Made by a program: the position numbers and the translations under genes | Assembly: GCA_028386065.3 (NCBI GenBank) | Contig: JAKUCV010007745.1 | Span: forward strand, 62,001-126,000 | DNA from: Turnera subulata | Taxonomy: Eukaryota; Streptophyta; Magnoliopsida; Malpighiales; Passifloraceae | Reading direction: 5' to 3' | Length of the DNA: 64,000 nucleotides | Shown: positions 23,246-34,369 of the stretch, piece after piece | How positions within the stretch are numbered: position 1 is the stretch's first letter | Layout: each line of letters begins with the position of its first letter | Notes under the pieces: generated by a model | What the model was told of the DNA's origin: nothing | Database searches by the model: none | The model's input: only the letters and a program-made list of their open reading frames with translations

Positions 23246-24588
23246 GGCATGCTATTAGAAACTTATATATATAACTAATTTGCTATAATATTGCTATATG
23301 CTAACTTATGTTTTTTTTGGTGGATGATATATGCGACGGATTGAAAGATGGATGTTATTCAATTCCACTCCATTGCATTTTGGTCATCTATTTCAAGGAT
23401 TTGCCTCATATTGCAAGATGGATCTTTTATATGTAGACACGGACTTGAGGTTAATGTGGAAATAAATTTTCTTTCATGGAAATTTAATAATGTTGGTTGT
23501 TTAAGCAGGATGCATAAAGTTTACTTTACCCAAAGAAAAGAAAAAAAATTACCACGTCCATGTGATGTGGTATTGAAAATAATTCCATGATGTGGTTGAA
23601 TGGTGTCGGAAACAACCTCAGTATTCCCCTATCAACTGATCTATGACCTATGCTAAAATTGGATGTGTTAGTATGCGAACGAAGTGGTGATTTCATTTCC
23701 ATGTCAGTGGTGGAAAAGTATGGAACATCCTTGACAATTTTGTACTGATCTGATGGAAATTTGAAATGATCGGAACCTCCCCTCAACTCCACAGCCCCGG
23801 GGTCGTTTAATATGGTTGTTCCTGCAGGATTTTACTGGCTTTTATTAGAGTCTGGCTTTCCTGTTCCTCTAGCCTGGTTCTTGCAAGTATTTGTTTTGGA
23901 GTCTATTTGCTGAATCTATGCTTAACTCTTGTAATGTAATCCATAGTAGTTATGTTAGTCTGGGACTATGTCTTGCTGTTGGGCTCTTGATCGTCGGGTT
24001 TTGGTGAAGCAGAATCCCCAATTCAGTCCAATAAGCCTGAAACTAGGATTGGGACCAGCAGGAGCACGGTTACCATTGAACCGTGGCTCGCTATTATTGG
24101 GAACAAGCCATCATCCACGCTCCAGCTACTAGTACTATAAGTACAACAACGTCAATTAAAATCAAAAGTTATATAAGAACATCGTATTAAATCCTTAAGA
24201 TATCAACAGAGGACACTGTGTCCAATGACTCGTTTTTACTATGAAATTTCTGAATCGTTATGGTTTCTCATAAACAAACATTAATTGGCACAAAATATAG
24301 ACCAATTGTATTCTTTGAAGTGTTGGGGTACAACCAGCGGGGGAAAATATGGAAGATAAATGAAACAATGAAACTTACACTTGCCTTCTATTTTCCTTCT
24401 CCGCTTATAGCAAAATCCTACTTGCTTCGAAAGTGAAGGTGACAACACGAACTAAATTGAGAGGATGTCTCCAAAAAGGAGCCACCCCTTCATTCTCTAG
24501 TTTACATGATCTATAGAGTATGAAAATGAATTAAGAGCCATTGTAAGAGTGCACATACTCTTCCCTCTAGTTCTGACTTCCTATATAT
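23246..24588. other. Intergenic / downstream region of the MRS2 gene
   Basis: Only short frames. The right end holds the presumed 3' UTR of the minus-strand MRS2 gene below 24588. No repeat or domain recognised. Confidence 0.45.
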
Positions 24589-27500
24589 CTATAGCGGCAT
24601 CAACCTTCTGTACTTGAAGAACCATAAAAATGCGCAAAATATCACCAGTCCAGTTACTCCCGTAATCACGAGGACCCACTTAAATGCGCCTGCATCATCA
24701 AACAATGGTATCGCAAAGTTCATGCCAAAAATACCAGCTACCACCCCAAAGATGGCAACAACAAATGTTGCAGTCGTGAGGATAAGTTCGAACTGGATCA
24801 GTTGGTTTCGTACGTTATCCTGCAAGAAAAATTTGTCTCAAATTTCTATCAACTGACACTTGAACTGGTAAAAAGTATCAACTGAAGTAGTAAAAGCTGG
24901 GGCATAAAGGAAGAAAACAGTGCAAAAGCCTTGGTGATTCATCAGGGAATTCTGCATGGTATACTGTCAATAAGCAAGATAAACAGTCTCAATCTCCGCC
25001 TTTGAAATGAAGTACTATGGATATCCTACATCAATTGCAACAGCAAACCAACAGCTACGTTCTATTCTTTTTATGCATCATTGTAATCTGTCAGTTAATA
25101 ATTGAAGGCGATATCACGGAAGAGAGGGACATGTACCAGCTGAATGTTTATGAAATCCTCTGTATCATCAATGTATTCCTTTAACTGCAAGAAAGAAAAG
25201 ACAAATTAAATGCTACTCTCCAGCACAAGAATAATGGAGCGGAAAAAGTTACACCAGGTCTTATTAGTACCGAAGTCAACTTGTTTAGTGTGCTGTCAAT
25301 TACAACAAAGTATGCTTCCAGCAACATTTCTAATTCTTCTATACTTTCTGTAGTACTTTCTGAACTCCTCATGCTTTCATGTCGGCTCCTTGCAATGCTC
25401 AAGCTCTTCTCTAGTCTTCGAGAATCAGGGGGGGATGAAACAGGAGACACTGGAGCAGAAGCAGAGATCCCCCCATCATTTGATCTGAACCCCATCAAGG
25501 ACTGATCACCAAAAAATGTTGACTCCATCCGCCTTTTCTTTTCAGTTAGATACATTTCAGCCATATCTCCATCATCATCCATGAGTTGCTCAATCTCATC
25601 TCTAACCTAAATGGTTGTAAGCACAGATGGTAAGAGAAAGGGAAAAGAGGTTAGGTAACAAAGTAGGACAATGAAAGGTTTTAATACCTTCTGAACTCTT
25701 CGGGTCAGGGCAACAAGTCTGCTTTTCAACCGGCGCACTCTCTCCAAGTTTAATGTACTGATCTTTGAAGTCAGTTCATCTAGCAATGGGTATGCTTCAA
25801 TTTCTAATTCTGCTGCCTTCGATAGTTGTCAATTCCTCATGAATTAGTAACTAACTACTTATATCTTGTCAAAAGAATTAAAAAAAAAACCTAAAAAAAA
25901 AAAAAAGTACAGTGATGGTAAAAAGCTTTGGCAGCTTCACAAGGTCAAAGATGGAATATCGATATATGTACGCATCCTTGTTCAACCAAGGACATATTCA
26001 TCTGAGAGTAGCTTTTTAATTTGTTACAATCATTGCAACAAATTTTCCAGCTTAATTGATCTCCAAAAAGGCCTATGGATCCCTAATTCAATCCAGAAAA
26101 CAGGAAAAAAATGCAGGCAAGATGCTGCAATATTTTAATCCACAAAACTGTACACATAACAGTTCCAAAATATAGACACAAAACTTAGTTGATCTCCTAC
26201 AAATGGCATATATATCATTTCAAAATATAGAAACTAGTCTATGATCACAAAAAAGCCAGACTCATTAGCAGATCTCCTACAAATGGAATAGACACTTTAA
26301 ATAAATTCATGCTAGTATGGAACTTGACAATTACATAAAAGTTTGGACATGGTCAAGGAATACAGCCAAGGGTCCAAGGAAACAGTTCCAAAATATAGAC
26401 ACAAAAGCGTACACAAGACTCATTTAGTTGAATCCACATAGAAGTCTATTCTTAGGTGGGAATAATACTGCTTTCTGCAAGAAGACAAATAGTAAAGCAT
26501 CAAAACTTATTGTTGTCGCTTTCACAAATACAATGTATGATGTATCATGAACTGAAAGCAACTTCATGCCAGAAACCAAACAAACCAAGAGCAGTCCTTT
26601 CAGGAGATGGGTCGATGGCATCCTTCATAAAACAGGAGAGAAAGAGAGCTACAACACCATTTAGCCAAGAGGATTAAATTTACACAAGGTAAGGAGTACA
26701 AAAACTTGGGGATACTGGCGAATAGTAGTAATTCGCGAAGGATAAATTCAAAGTTACTTCAAGGAGCTTGCTTATCAAATGTCAGAAACAAATCAGAGAG
26801 GTATCATTCAATAACAAAGTGAAGCAAATAAAAGCAAGTTGAGGAAACATCTTAACAAGCTCATTACCACATCTACATGACTGCACTTGGATGTAAATGT
26901 CTGGATGATAGAAATCAGCTTCCAGTAGAAGAGAGAAGAATCATCATTTTCTTAAACATCAAGCTTAATCCTATTGCAAAATCTCAAAACCCTGTTTACA
27001 GTCTAAGAGTTCTCTCTGTTGCATCACAGGCACCAGAGAAACAAATAAAGAAGACAGCACTGTGTGTTTCCTTAGAATTTCAAATTTTTTGTCATCATGA
27101 GAAACAGTAACTGAAAAACATTTCAATGAATAATAATGCAAAATTATTTAGAAAAATCACTTTTATGCCATAAGGTTGGAAAGCAAAACTATGGCACCTA
27201 GCCATGCTATTATATCTTAATGTTCTAGAATTCACATTACCCTAAATTATACAAGGCAGTCACTATAAGAACATCTACAGAAAGAAGCAAGATAAATAAG
27301 TTACAAAAAGTTAAATGACACAACAGCTATCATTTTGAAGGTGTGATTAAATTATTCGCATTGAGGGGAAAATCTTAATTGAAAAATGTAAAGACCAGGA
27401 AAATAAACATGTACATCTTTAGCGAGAGCATTCATTTGAACTATGGTGACCAGCAGGATAAGAAAACAAGAGAAAGAAGATAAAAGCAGTGCACATTATT

Positions 27501-28201
27501 CAGGAGACCTTAACAACAGAAAGTGTTTTAAAAACACTATTGATCTTAAACAAAATAAAAGCACCGAATTCACATCGCATATAATTACAGGTTTAAAGCT
27601 ATCTTTTACACACCTGGGAATCAAGGAACGTGCATGCAGCTTCCAAGGCAACTTCAAGAGCCCTAAACTCAAATGGCAAATAATCAGGAGATGTGTCCCC
27701 AAAAACATTATCAAAATTTCTACTTCTCCTTCTATTTAAGCCAGCACCTTCTGGCTGCCAACCTTCACCCATTGCAGGTGCAGTCAACCGGCGTTGTAGC
27801 TCGACCACATACTGCAAGACATAGCTGTCGAGGGAATTTAGGAGTAGAACCTCATCAGCTGTGATAATACACCGAATCTGCTCTAAATTAACAACAATAG
27901 CCTTCTCTCTACCAAGAATAGTTGATGGGTAGACAAACAGAGGATCAAGGAGACGCAGGTCACGAGCAGGAAGATCACAGCGGCGCATCATAGTGAACTT
28001 GTCAACCTCAATAACCTGGGAATTCCCAGATGTATCAACACGAATCCATGATCGAAGCCCTTGGCCGCGTTTCTTCAAACCGAGAACATCTATTCCATGA
28101 AAAGGTTGGCGTCCAGATGCGGATGCTCGATTAGAGGCATCTCTAAGGTTCACTGCTGATTGAGGCTTTGGTGGGAGCAGGCGCTCTTTGAGGTCTGCCA
28201 T
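24589..28201 (-). CDS. MRS2: CorA/MRS2-type magnesium transporter, MRS2-1/MRS2-10 group, 5 coding exons
   Basis: Membrane Mg2+ channel/transporter of the plant MRS2 (MGT) family. Exons on the minus strand: 28201-27614, 25816-25688, 25606-25271, 25184-25137 and 24819-24589. All have GT-AG borders and all junctions fall between codons. Total 443 aa, the usual length for MRS2-1/10 proteins. The N-terminus MADLKERLLPP and blocks such as KKRGQGLRSWIRVD and RDLRLLDPLFVYPS are hallmarks of this subgroup. A long helical region (ALELEIE-like to RRVQKVRDEIEQLMDDD) precedes two C-terminal membrane spans, about 380-402 and 413-433. The selectivity motif GMN is at 399-401, and the C-terminal tail is basic (KYRRLMPL). 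The first coding intron is 1.8 kb. Family assignment is firm. Tonoplast versus plasma membrane location cannot be told from the sequence. Confidence 0.94.
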
Positions 28202-28210
28202 TGTCAACGA

Positions 28211-29245
28211 CCTCTGCAGAAAGCTACAGATTGAACAGATGAGAGAATAAGCAGAGTCCATAACATGTTCTCCTTTCTTTAGGGTGAAAAAAGTAGTAGA
28301 GCAAACTTGATACACTTGTACGTATAAAAAGATATGTATCCAATCATTTCACTAAAGAGGAGAACACGAAATGGTAGCAGGAAGCATCTGATCTCGAGTT
28401 ATAAAACAGGGAAAAAAAAAGAGGGAGAGAAAGAAATTTCCTGAAGCTTCTGCAAAATACTGCAAACTGCATCCACAGCGCCACAATCCCAAGCTTAATT
28501 GCGGAAAACAGCATTTCCAATCTTAAGCACAGTGCTGTGATATTATGGATCTTCAACGCATTATACGTCATATAAGATGTAATTAGAACATCTTCTGCAT
28601 TGAGGATTATATCAGAGTTGCACAAAAAAATGTACCATGCCAGGATAAGACTAACCCTTGCATTTATCAGAGGCAAAATTCCCCGCCTCATCCACAGACC
28701 AAATCTCACAGATGAACCCTGGACAGAATCCCAACCCTTTTCGATACACAAAATCATGAACCAACCCGTAATACATACAACAGTCAAAATTAATGCTAAT
28801 TACACACCAACAAAGTCAAGTACATTAAAACAGAGTTCAGGGAACATAAAAGGGTACAGGAATTGAATGATTACCTCCAGTGGAGAAATCAGGATGATGG
28901 GTCCGCAAAAGATGGAAAGTACTCCAGGAGAGTTCCAATCACAGCATCGCAGCCACCGATTATCTATTGAATAAAGCGATTCAATAAATCCAAAAGAAAA
29001 AAAAGAGTACCCTTGATTTAAATAGTTAATAAATTTACCTGGCGGTGATTAGCGGGGGCGGTTGATTTGGATTGGATTTGCTGCAATGATTGCAAAGCAA
29101 AAGAAAAAGCTTTCTCGATGTAAAAGTTTATTATCTAAGCGAACCCAGAAAGAAGGAAGGCTTAAGGGAGAAGGCAAGAAGAACACTGCAAAATTAGGAG
29201 TTCAGGAGAAGTAGAAAACTTCAAGGGAGTTTCAAAGACACCTTT
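28211..29245 (-). other. MRS2 5' leader with probable introns
   Basis: A splice acceptor TTTCTGCAG lies 12 bases before the MRS2 ATG (exon resumes at 28213). Plausible donors on the minus strand are GGAG|GTAATC (exon end 28875) and GCCAG|GTAAATTT (exon end 29039). This suggests a leader of two or three pieces. The in-frame upstream ATG at 28315 would be intronic. Inferred from splice signals only. Confidence 0.5.
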
Positions 29246-29255
29246 CCTTTATAAT
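29246..29255 (-). promoter_or_regulatory. Candidate TATA box of the MRS2 gene
   Basis: ATTATAAAGG on the minus strand, placed to start transcription near 29220, upstream of the inferred leader. Confidence 0.45.
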
Positions 29256-29501
29256 GGTGTGATTAGGCTTTTTGTGGGTTTCTCTGTTTTGTTTGTGTCT
29301 TGCACTTCTTGTTCTTGTGTGTAGGGAAAAGAGTGGAGTTTCAATTTGATTGTTCGTGTGTTCTTTTTTTTCTTTCTTTCTTTCTTTTACAGTTCCATAA
29401 CGAAGTGAACTTGAAAGCACCATAAAAATTTACGGGCCTTTCTTTTTGTCAAGAATTTACTGGCCTTTTTGGCTCACAAAGAAATATAAAATCAAATAAA
29501 G

Positions 29502-29734
29502 TGTTATAAAATATGTATAACTACATGTATGTATGTCATTGTAATACATATCAAATACATACTATATGTTATTATATATATTGTAAGAATGAAAGAGAAA
29601 TTAGATGAAAATCAAAAGGAGAACCGGGTATGAGACCCGACGAGCTGACAAGCTCCTTCCCCAAAATTTTCTTCCTCCCAAATTCTTCTTCTTCTTCCTC
29701 CAAATCACTCCCAAATTCTAGTTAATTTATAGCA
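29502..29734 (+). repeat. 5' LTR of copia copy 1
   Basis: TG...CA ended, 233 bp. The sequence after it, CGTTATCAGTACGA, is in the primer-binding-site position. Confidence 0.9.
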
Positions 29735-29848
29735 CGTTATCAGTACGAAGATTCTACCCGTTTTTTGAAGAAATCCAGTGCAAAAAAAGCACTGAAAATC
29801 AGAGAGGAAGAGGGCGAAAAAAAGAAAAAAAAAACAACCTCCGGAGAA

Positions 29849-29887
29849 GATGAACAGTAACGGTGCACCCCCTCGTTACTGTTCATC
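29849..29887 (+). repeat. Perfect 14-bp inverted repeat in the copia leader
   Basis: Arm GATGAACAGTAACG (29849-29862), 11-base loop, arm CGTTACTGTTCATC (29874-29887). About 115 bases after the 5' LTR, so it could fold as a strong hairpin in the genomic RNA. Confidence 0.8.
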
Positions 29888-29889
29888 AG

Positions 29890-30265
29890 TTGATGTTTCC
29901 GGCCACTTCATGCCTCACCGCCGGGACCACTTTCTCAGCCTCAACGTCGCCGACCGACTGGAGCCTTCACAGCTCCCAACCGCCATCCGACGCGCCCCCA
30001 AACGGTGACGACCCGACGACGTGACCCGGATCCATTTGTTTTTCCGCTCGGGTCTGCCCCTGCTGACGTCGCTGCAACAATCGACGGCCCCTCCCCAGCG
30101 CCGTGTGCGTTGTCTTCGCCGAACGCAGCCCGACCCGACGATGACACACACCTCTGGTTTTGCTGCTGCCCCGTCGTCGCCGGAGATGAGGAGAGGGAGC
30201 TGCGTTTCAGCTCCTGCAGCAGCGAATATGGCAGCTGAAGAAGATGAAGTCGGTTTTGCACTTTA
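29890..30265 (+). other. GC-rich leader block of copia copy 1
   Basis: Unusually GC-rich for the window. Several overlapping frames of 60-106 codons on both strands are open through base composition and show no domain. Function unknown. Confidence 0.5.
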
Positions 30266-30419
30266 GTCCCTCGAGTTTCGTCCTATGCAGATAAGTCTTT
30301 ACATTTTAGTCCTTTAGTTATTTATGTTTTCTTTCTAGTCCCCAGCCGATTGTTTTTTTTTTGTCTTATTATTGTTGGATTGAGGAATCATAATTAGTGG
30401 GGCTTAATGAGCAGGTTTG

Positions 30420-30560
30420 ATGTGTTCGGCCGGAATCCGGCGAGCCCAGAAGTTTTTGACCGGAATCAGACGTCTCGAGATTTTCCCGGCAAGCCCGGAA
30501 GTGTTTGGCCGGAATTTTAGCGTCTCTGGATTTTTCCGGCACGCCCGGAAGGCTACCGTA
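30420..30560 (+). repeat. Short tandem repeats with GGCCGGAAT/GCCCGGAAG
   Basis: About two and a half units of roughly 55-60 bp, each 'CCGGAAT...CGTCTC...GATTTT.CCGGCA.GCCCGGAAG'. Confidence 0.6.
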
Positions 30561-30589
30561 CTTATATTTTATTTTTCATTTGTATTTTT

Positions 30590-30850
30590 GCTTGGGTTCG
30601 TATTAGGCCCATCATATTTTAATATTCTGTTCTTTACATTTTAATTGGGCTTATATAAAGCCCATCGTATTCAATTTTTCGTTTTAAATTCTTTACGTTT
30701 AATTGGGCTCGTAAAAGGCCCATTGCATTTAATTTTCAGTCATTTATTTTTAATTGGGCTAATTTATGTAAGGCCCATTGCTTTTAATTTTTCGGTTATT
30801 TAATTCTTCATTGGGCTAATTAACGAAAGACCCATGTTTATTTCTTTCAT
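30590..30850 (+). repeat. Five tandem repeats of about 51-58 bp in the copia leader
   Basis: TTGGG-starting units begin at about 30592, 30645, 30703, 30754 and 30811. Each contains TTGGGCT followed by AGGCCCAT, itself an imperfect inverted pair, then a T-rich tail. Confidence 0.75.
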
Positions 30851-30885
30851 TTCAGTCTTTAATTTTATTTAAATTATGTTATTCA

Positions 30886-31660
30886 AGACCCTTATAATTT
30901 CCAGAAGAAATTTATTATGGGTATCAAATGCGGACAGGAATTTACATGATAATAGTCTGGAAGACTAAATATAAGAGTCCAGCAGACTCAATAAAAGAAA
31001 ATACAACGAAGACTGGAAGTCTTACCGTTCAAAAGATCCTGAAGATCCTGAAGATCCTTCAAAGAAAAATCGAAAATAAAAACTATTACCACCAGAAGAT
31101 GGAAATTATATGACCACCAGAAGGTGGATATTATACTTGCTTACCCTGAAGGAGCAATTCATTTTATATTCAATTTATTTTATGTTCAGTTTAAATTATT
31201 ACGCATTGCAATTTATTTTATTTATTTTTCAGTACTTAATAATTGTTTCTAGAATAATGCCTCAAGCATTAGTCTCGAAGACAATGCAAAATTGACATCC
31301 TCAGGGGTAGAATTATATGTGTGGATGTCAATATAACATATTATGACTTCTCGAAATGAGAAAAAGATTAACAAGCTCCAGAAGAGTATAAATCTGAATA
31401 TGTTCCTGAAGAACGCATGTTTTAATATGATCTAGAAGATCGTATATTTACGCTCTGGAAGAGCATATACTCTTGAAGAGTACAGACACCCCCAGTAATA
31501 AAATGAATTATTATGGATCCCAATGAATTGACTCTGATCTATTCCCTGAAGCGAATAAGACAGTATAATTATTTGTGCCTGTGGGCGTAAATGAGATAAT
31601 AAATGGAAAAGGCTCAAAGTAAACATGCATATTATTATTGCATAAACGGATCCATAACTG
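30886..31660 (+). pseudogene. Degraded gag of copia copy 1
   Basis: Aligns in order with gag of copy 2: 'CCAGAAGAAATTTATTATGGG' at the start, 'CACCAGAAGATGG' in the middle, 'AATGAATTGACTCTG' and 'CCCTGAAGCGAATAAGACAG' near the zinc-knuckle end. Large deletions, stops and frame shifts. Not translatable. Confidence 0.65.
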
Positions 31661-31689
31661 GAGAACATTCAAAGAAGAATGGTTCTCAT

Positions 31690-32640
31690 ACATATGTTTA
31701 AACAGTAATCTATCTGTTGGGCTCAACATTAACCCTCAAACTCTGAGCCTCACCATTGATGTTGACCCTAACGCTGTCGTTCCAGGAGAACCACATGCCA
31801 CCCATATTATTTTCTCCAGGTATCTCAAACCGATTCGTTTCAGGAAAACGGAGTGGGATTACACCATGATTTTCTCTTGCTTGCCACATAGTCTCAGTAA
31901 TCAGTACCATGTTGGGCTTGTACTGATTCTTTAGATCCCTTAAGGTACGCACAAAATCTTGGGACCTTCTTGCTACTCCCCTGCAATTCCATAGTAGAAG
32001 TCGTACCTTAGGCCATGTAGGTGGTAACCCAATCACCCTTGGGATGCTCCGAGCCATCATGGAAACCTGATAATAACTGCTTTGATTTAAAATTTGACAT
32101 GAAGGCTCTAGCTGAAATTCCTGCAGTCTATTCGATATGAAAAACATAATAGAGTTAGCCGAGCCATAAAAAGAAGCCCTTAGATTGCTTTGGTCTTCTA
32201 GGAAGAATGTTTCTTCCATAGGAGTTACAAAGAACCTAGATGAATAAAGCTCATCAACAAACACTAAACGAGGAATTCTCGCCAGATCATTTGGTAATTC
32301 CTCTTGCTGCTCATTCACCATGTTGTAAGCTAACCTATTCCTTCTTCCTAGAGAGGCACCCTCATTAAAGAAAACAGTAGCTGGGGAAGGCATTTTTCTT
32401 GTCTTGTTGAGTTTTTCTAAGTTTTCTATATCTTCCTGTCTCAACCGCCTCCCCTTCTTATAGTTTGAGATTAGACAGCTAGGTGTCATTTTTTTCAAAT
32501 GTGGACCCTTTTTCTGTCTCCGAAAAGATCCAGAAGATTTTTCAGTAATTAAAAACGTTGCATTATTTGTCAGTAAACTCCAAAGCTTTTCAATCTTCGA
32601 GGTTTTGCTTTTGGAAAAGTTTGCCACTATTTTAATTATT
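31690..32640 (-). pseudogene. LINE endonuclease fragment carried antisense in copia copy 1
   Basis: The minus-strand frame 32627-31710 is open for 305 codons. Its C-terminal third reads LLLWNCRGVARRS, then KPNMVLITETMW, then NMGGMWFSWNDSVRVN. These are the first motifs of the apurinic-type endonuclease at the start of plant LINE ORF2. The N-terminal ~190 residues are basic and then mixed, perhaps from the LINE ORF1 end or spacer; I do not recognise them. The catalytic part is incomplete because the frame stops before the remaining endonuclease motifs and there is no reverse transcriptase. The same fragment lies at the same place in copies 2 and 3. Confidence 0.75.
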
Positions 32641-32699
32641 GCTCAATAATTCTGATCTTTTTCGATATGAGTGGCAGATATAAGCCTAAAATTGGCACA

Positions 32700-32985
32700 T
32701 ATATTGCAGCTTGAAGCTAGCAATCTAAGTTATTATACTTACCATATCCAGCCAGAAGCTGGAATGCACTAGCCTAAAGCTAGCAATTTTTAAGTGTTTA
32801 AATACACAGTTTGCACGGCCCGAAGCTGAGACCAACTAGAAGTTGGCTGATAAATATGTAATTTATAGCTAGTATGCCCCAACCAGAAGCTAGTAAATAA
32901 TCTTCCTAAGTCATCATATCCAGCCTGAAGCTGGCATATATATATAGCAGCATGAAGTTGGCACCAACTTGAAGTTGGTACATGG
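32700..32985 (+). repeat. Array of short imperfect palindromes in copia copy 1
   Basis: At least eight occurrences of a core of the type CCAGCCTGAAGCTGG or CCAACTTGAAGTTGG (also GCTAGC variants) spread over about 290 bp. Each can fold on itself, and purine/pyrimidine changes in the arms keep the pairing in several of them. A related array lies at 62605-62880. Confidence 0.7.
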
Positions 32986-33169
32986 AAATATTGTTTGGTT
33001 TGACCGGTTGGGCCATCCCGGGTCAATAATGATGCACAAAAATTTATTTGGTCATTCATTGAAAAATCAGAAGTTTTTACAATCAATAAATTTCCATGTA
33101 TTTGTTTGCTGCAAAATTAATAATACGGCCTTCCTAAGATGAGATTGGCCCAGACCAGCAAGTTTGGGA

Positions 33170-34170
33170 TTAATTCTGGGATATGAACGCGGACTGATAA
33201 ATCCGCTGTGTTGACCATCTAGGTAATTTTTATGATGCATCGACTAGATGGTCCATTGTGTGACGCAAGTTGGCATTGTGCCCACTTGTTTTAATGATTA
33301 AGCTACTTGCGGGTACATATCCCTAATTATGTTATTAGACTATATGTCTAAATAATGCTGGTATATTTCTTCAATGGATAATGTATATCATTGGAAATAA
33401 ACCCAAACAGATCTGGGAGAACATTGACAATTGATTGCAGGATCATTGATGAAATATGACTATTTGAGAAAATGGTATTTTACATGCAGCAACACTTATG
33501 TGCATCAAGCCAAACAAAATGTCTCCCCATTTAATTAGTTCATGGACACTAGTAACACCCATCTTCGGACCATTGGTTATACAGTATATAATGCTCCACC
33601 ACAGCATAGTAAAATTTGTCCTTAAAGAAGGTTGGGAATAGATGTTGGGTATAAAAATCTCCATCAATTACAAAATAATTGAAACCATTGATTAATGATT
33701 GGAGATTAGTTTATTGTTAATTTGGTGAAAGAGTTTACCCAACATCAGGGGGAGAAAATAAGCAGCTGGATCAAGATATTATTGAAATACATTATCAATA
33801 TATAGTCGTTGATCCTGAAACGAATTTGTGTGAACATGAAGTTCAGAAGATGATTCATTTGCTACATATTAGTAAGTCAATTGCCAGACATATTTATTGA
33901 TTTGAAAAGTGTGACCATAACAGCTGCATATGCTCCTGTTCAAATTAATGTTCTAGAAGAACAAGTATAGTATGCAAATGAATCTAAAGTACGCATAAAG
34001 CGTAGAATATACTCGGTTCCAAAAGAAAAGAAATTCTCGATAGAGAAAAAGAAGCAAAGAGATAAGATGGCCCCAGTAAGAAAATAAGGCCTCCAGTAGA
34101 GGTTTGTATTAAAATTCCTCAAGAAGAGGAAAATCCTCCAAAAGAGATTTTCTGACATAAATTGATAAAG
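33170..34170 (+). pseudogene. Integrase-region remnant of copia copy 1
   Basis: Blocks typical of this copia group are recognisable, for example 'GAGTTTACCCAACATCAGGG' near 33731. A Lys-rich linker follows near 34020-34080. Stops in every frame. Confidence 0.6.
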
Positions 34171-34369
34171 TTCCAGAAGTAGCTCAGGTACCTAAAATAA
34201 ATGAGCATGATGAGATCTCAATTACAGTGTCAGAAATGAGATGGAACTGACGTGGAATAACCGTCGACGGAAATATAATTTTTATTTATTTTATATAGCG
34301 CTAAATAAAATGAGGATCATGAACTTACATCTACTGGTGAATGTAGGCACAAAATGATTGGCCAAAATA

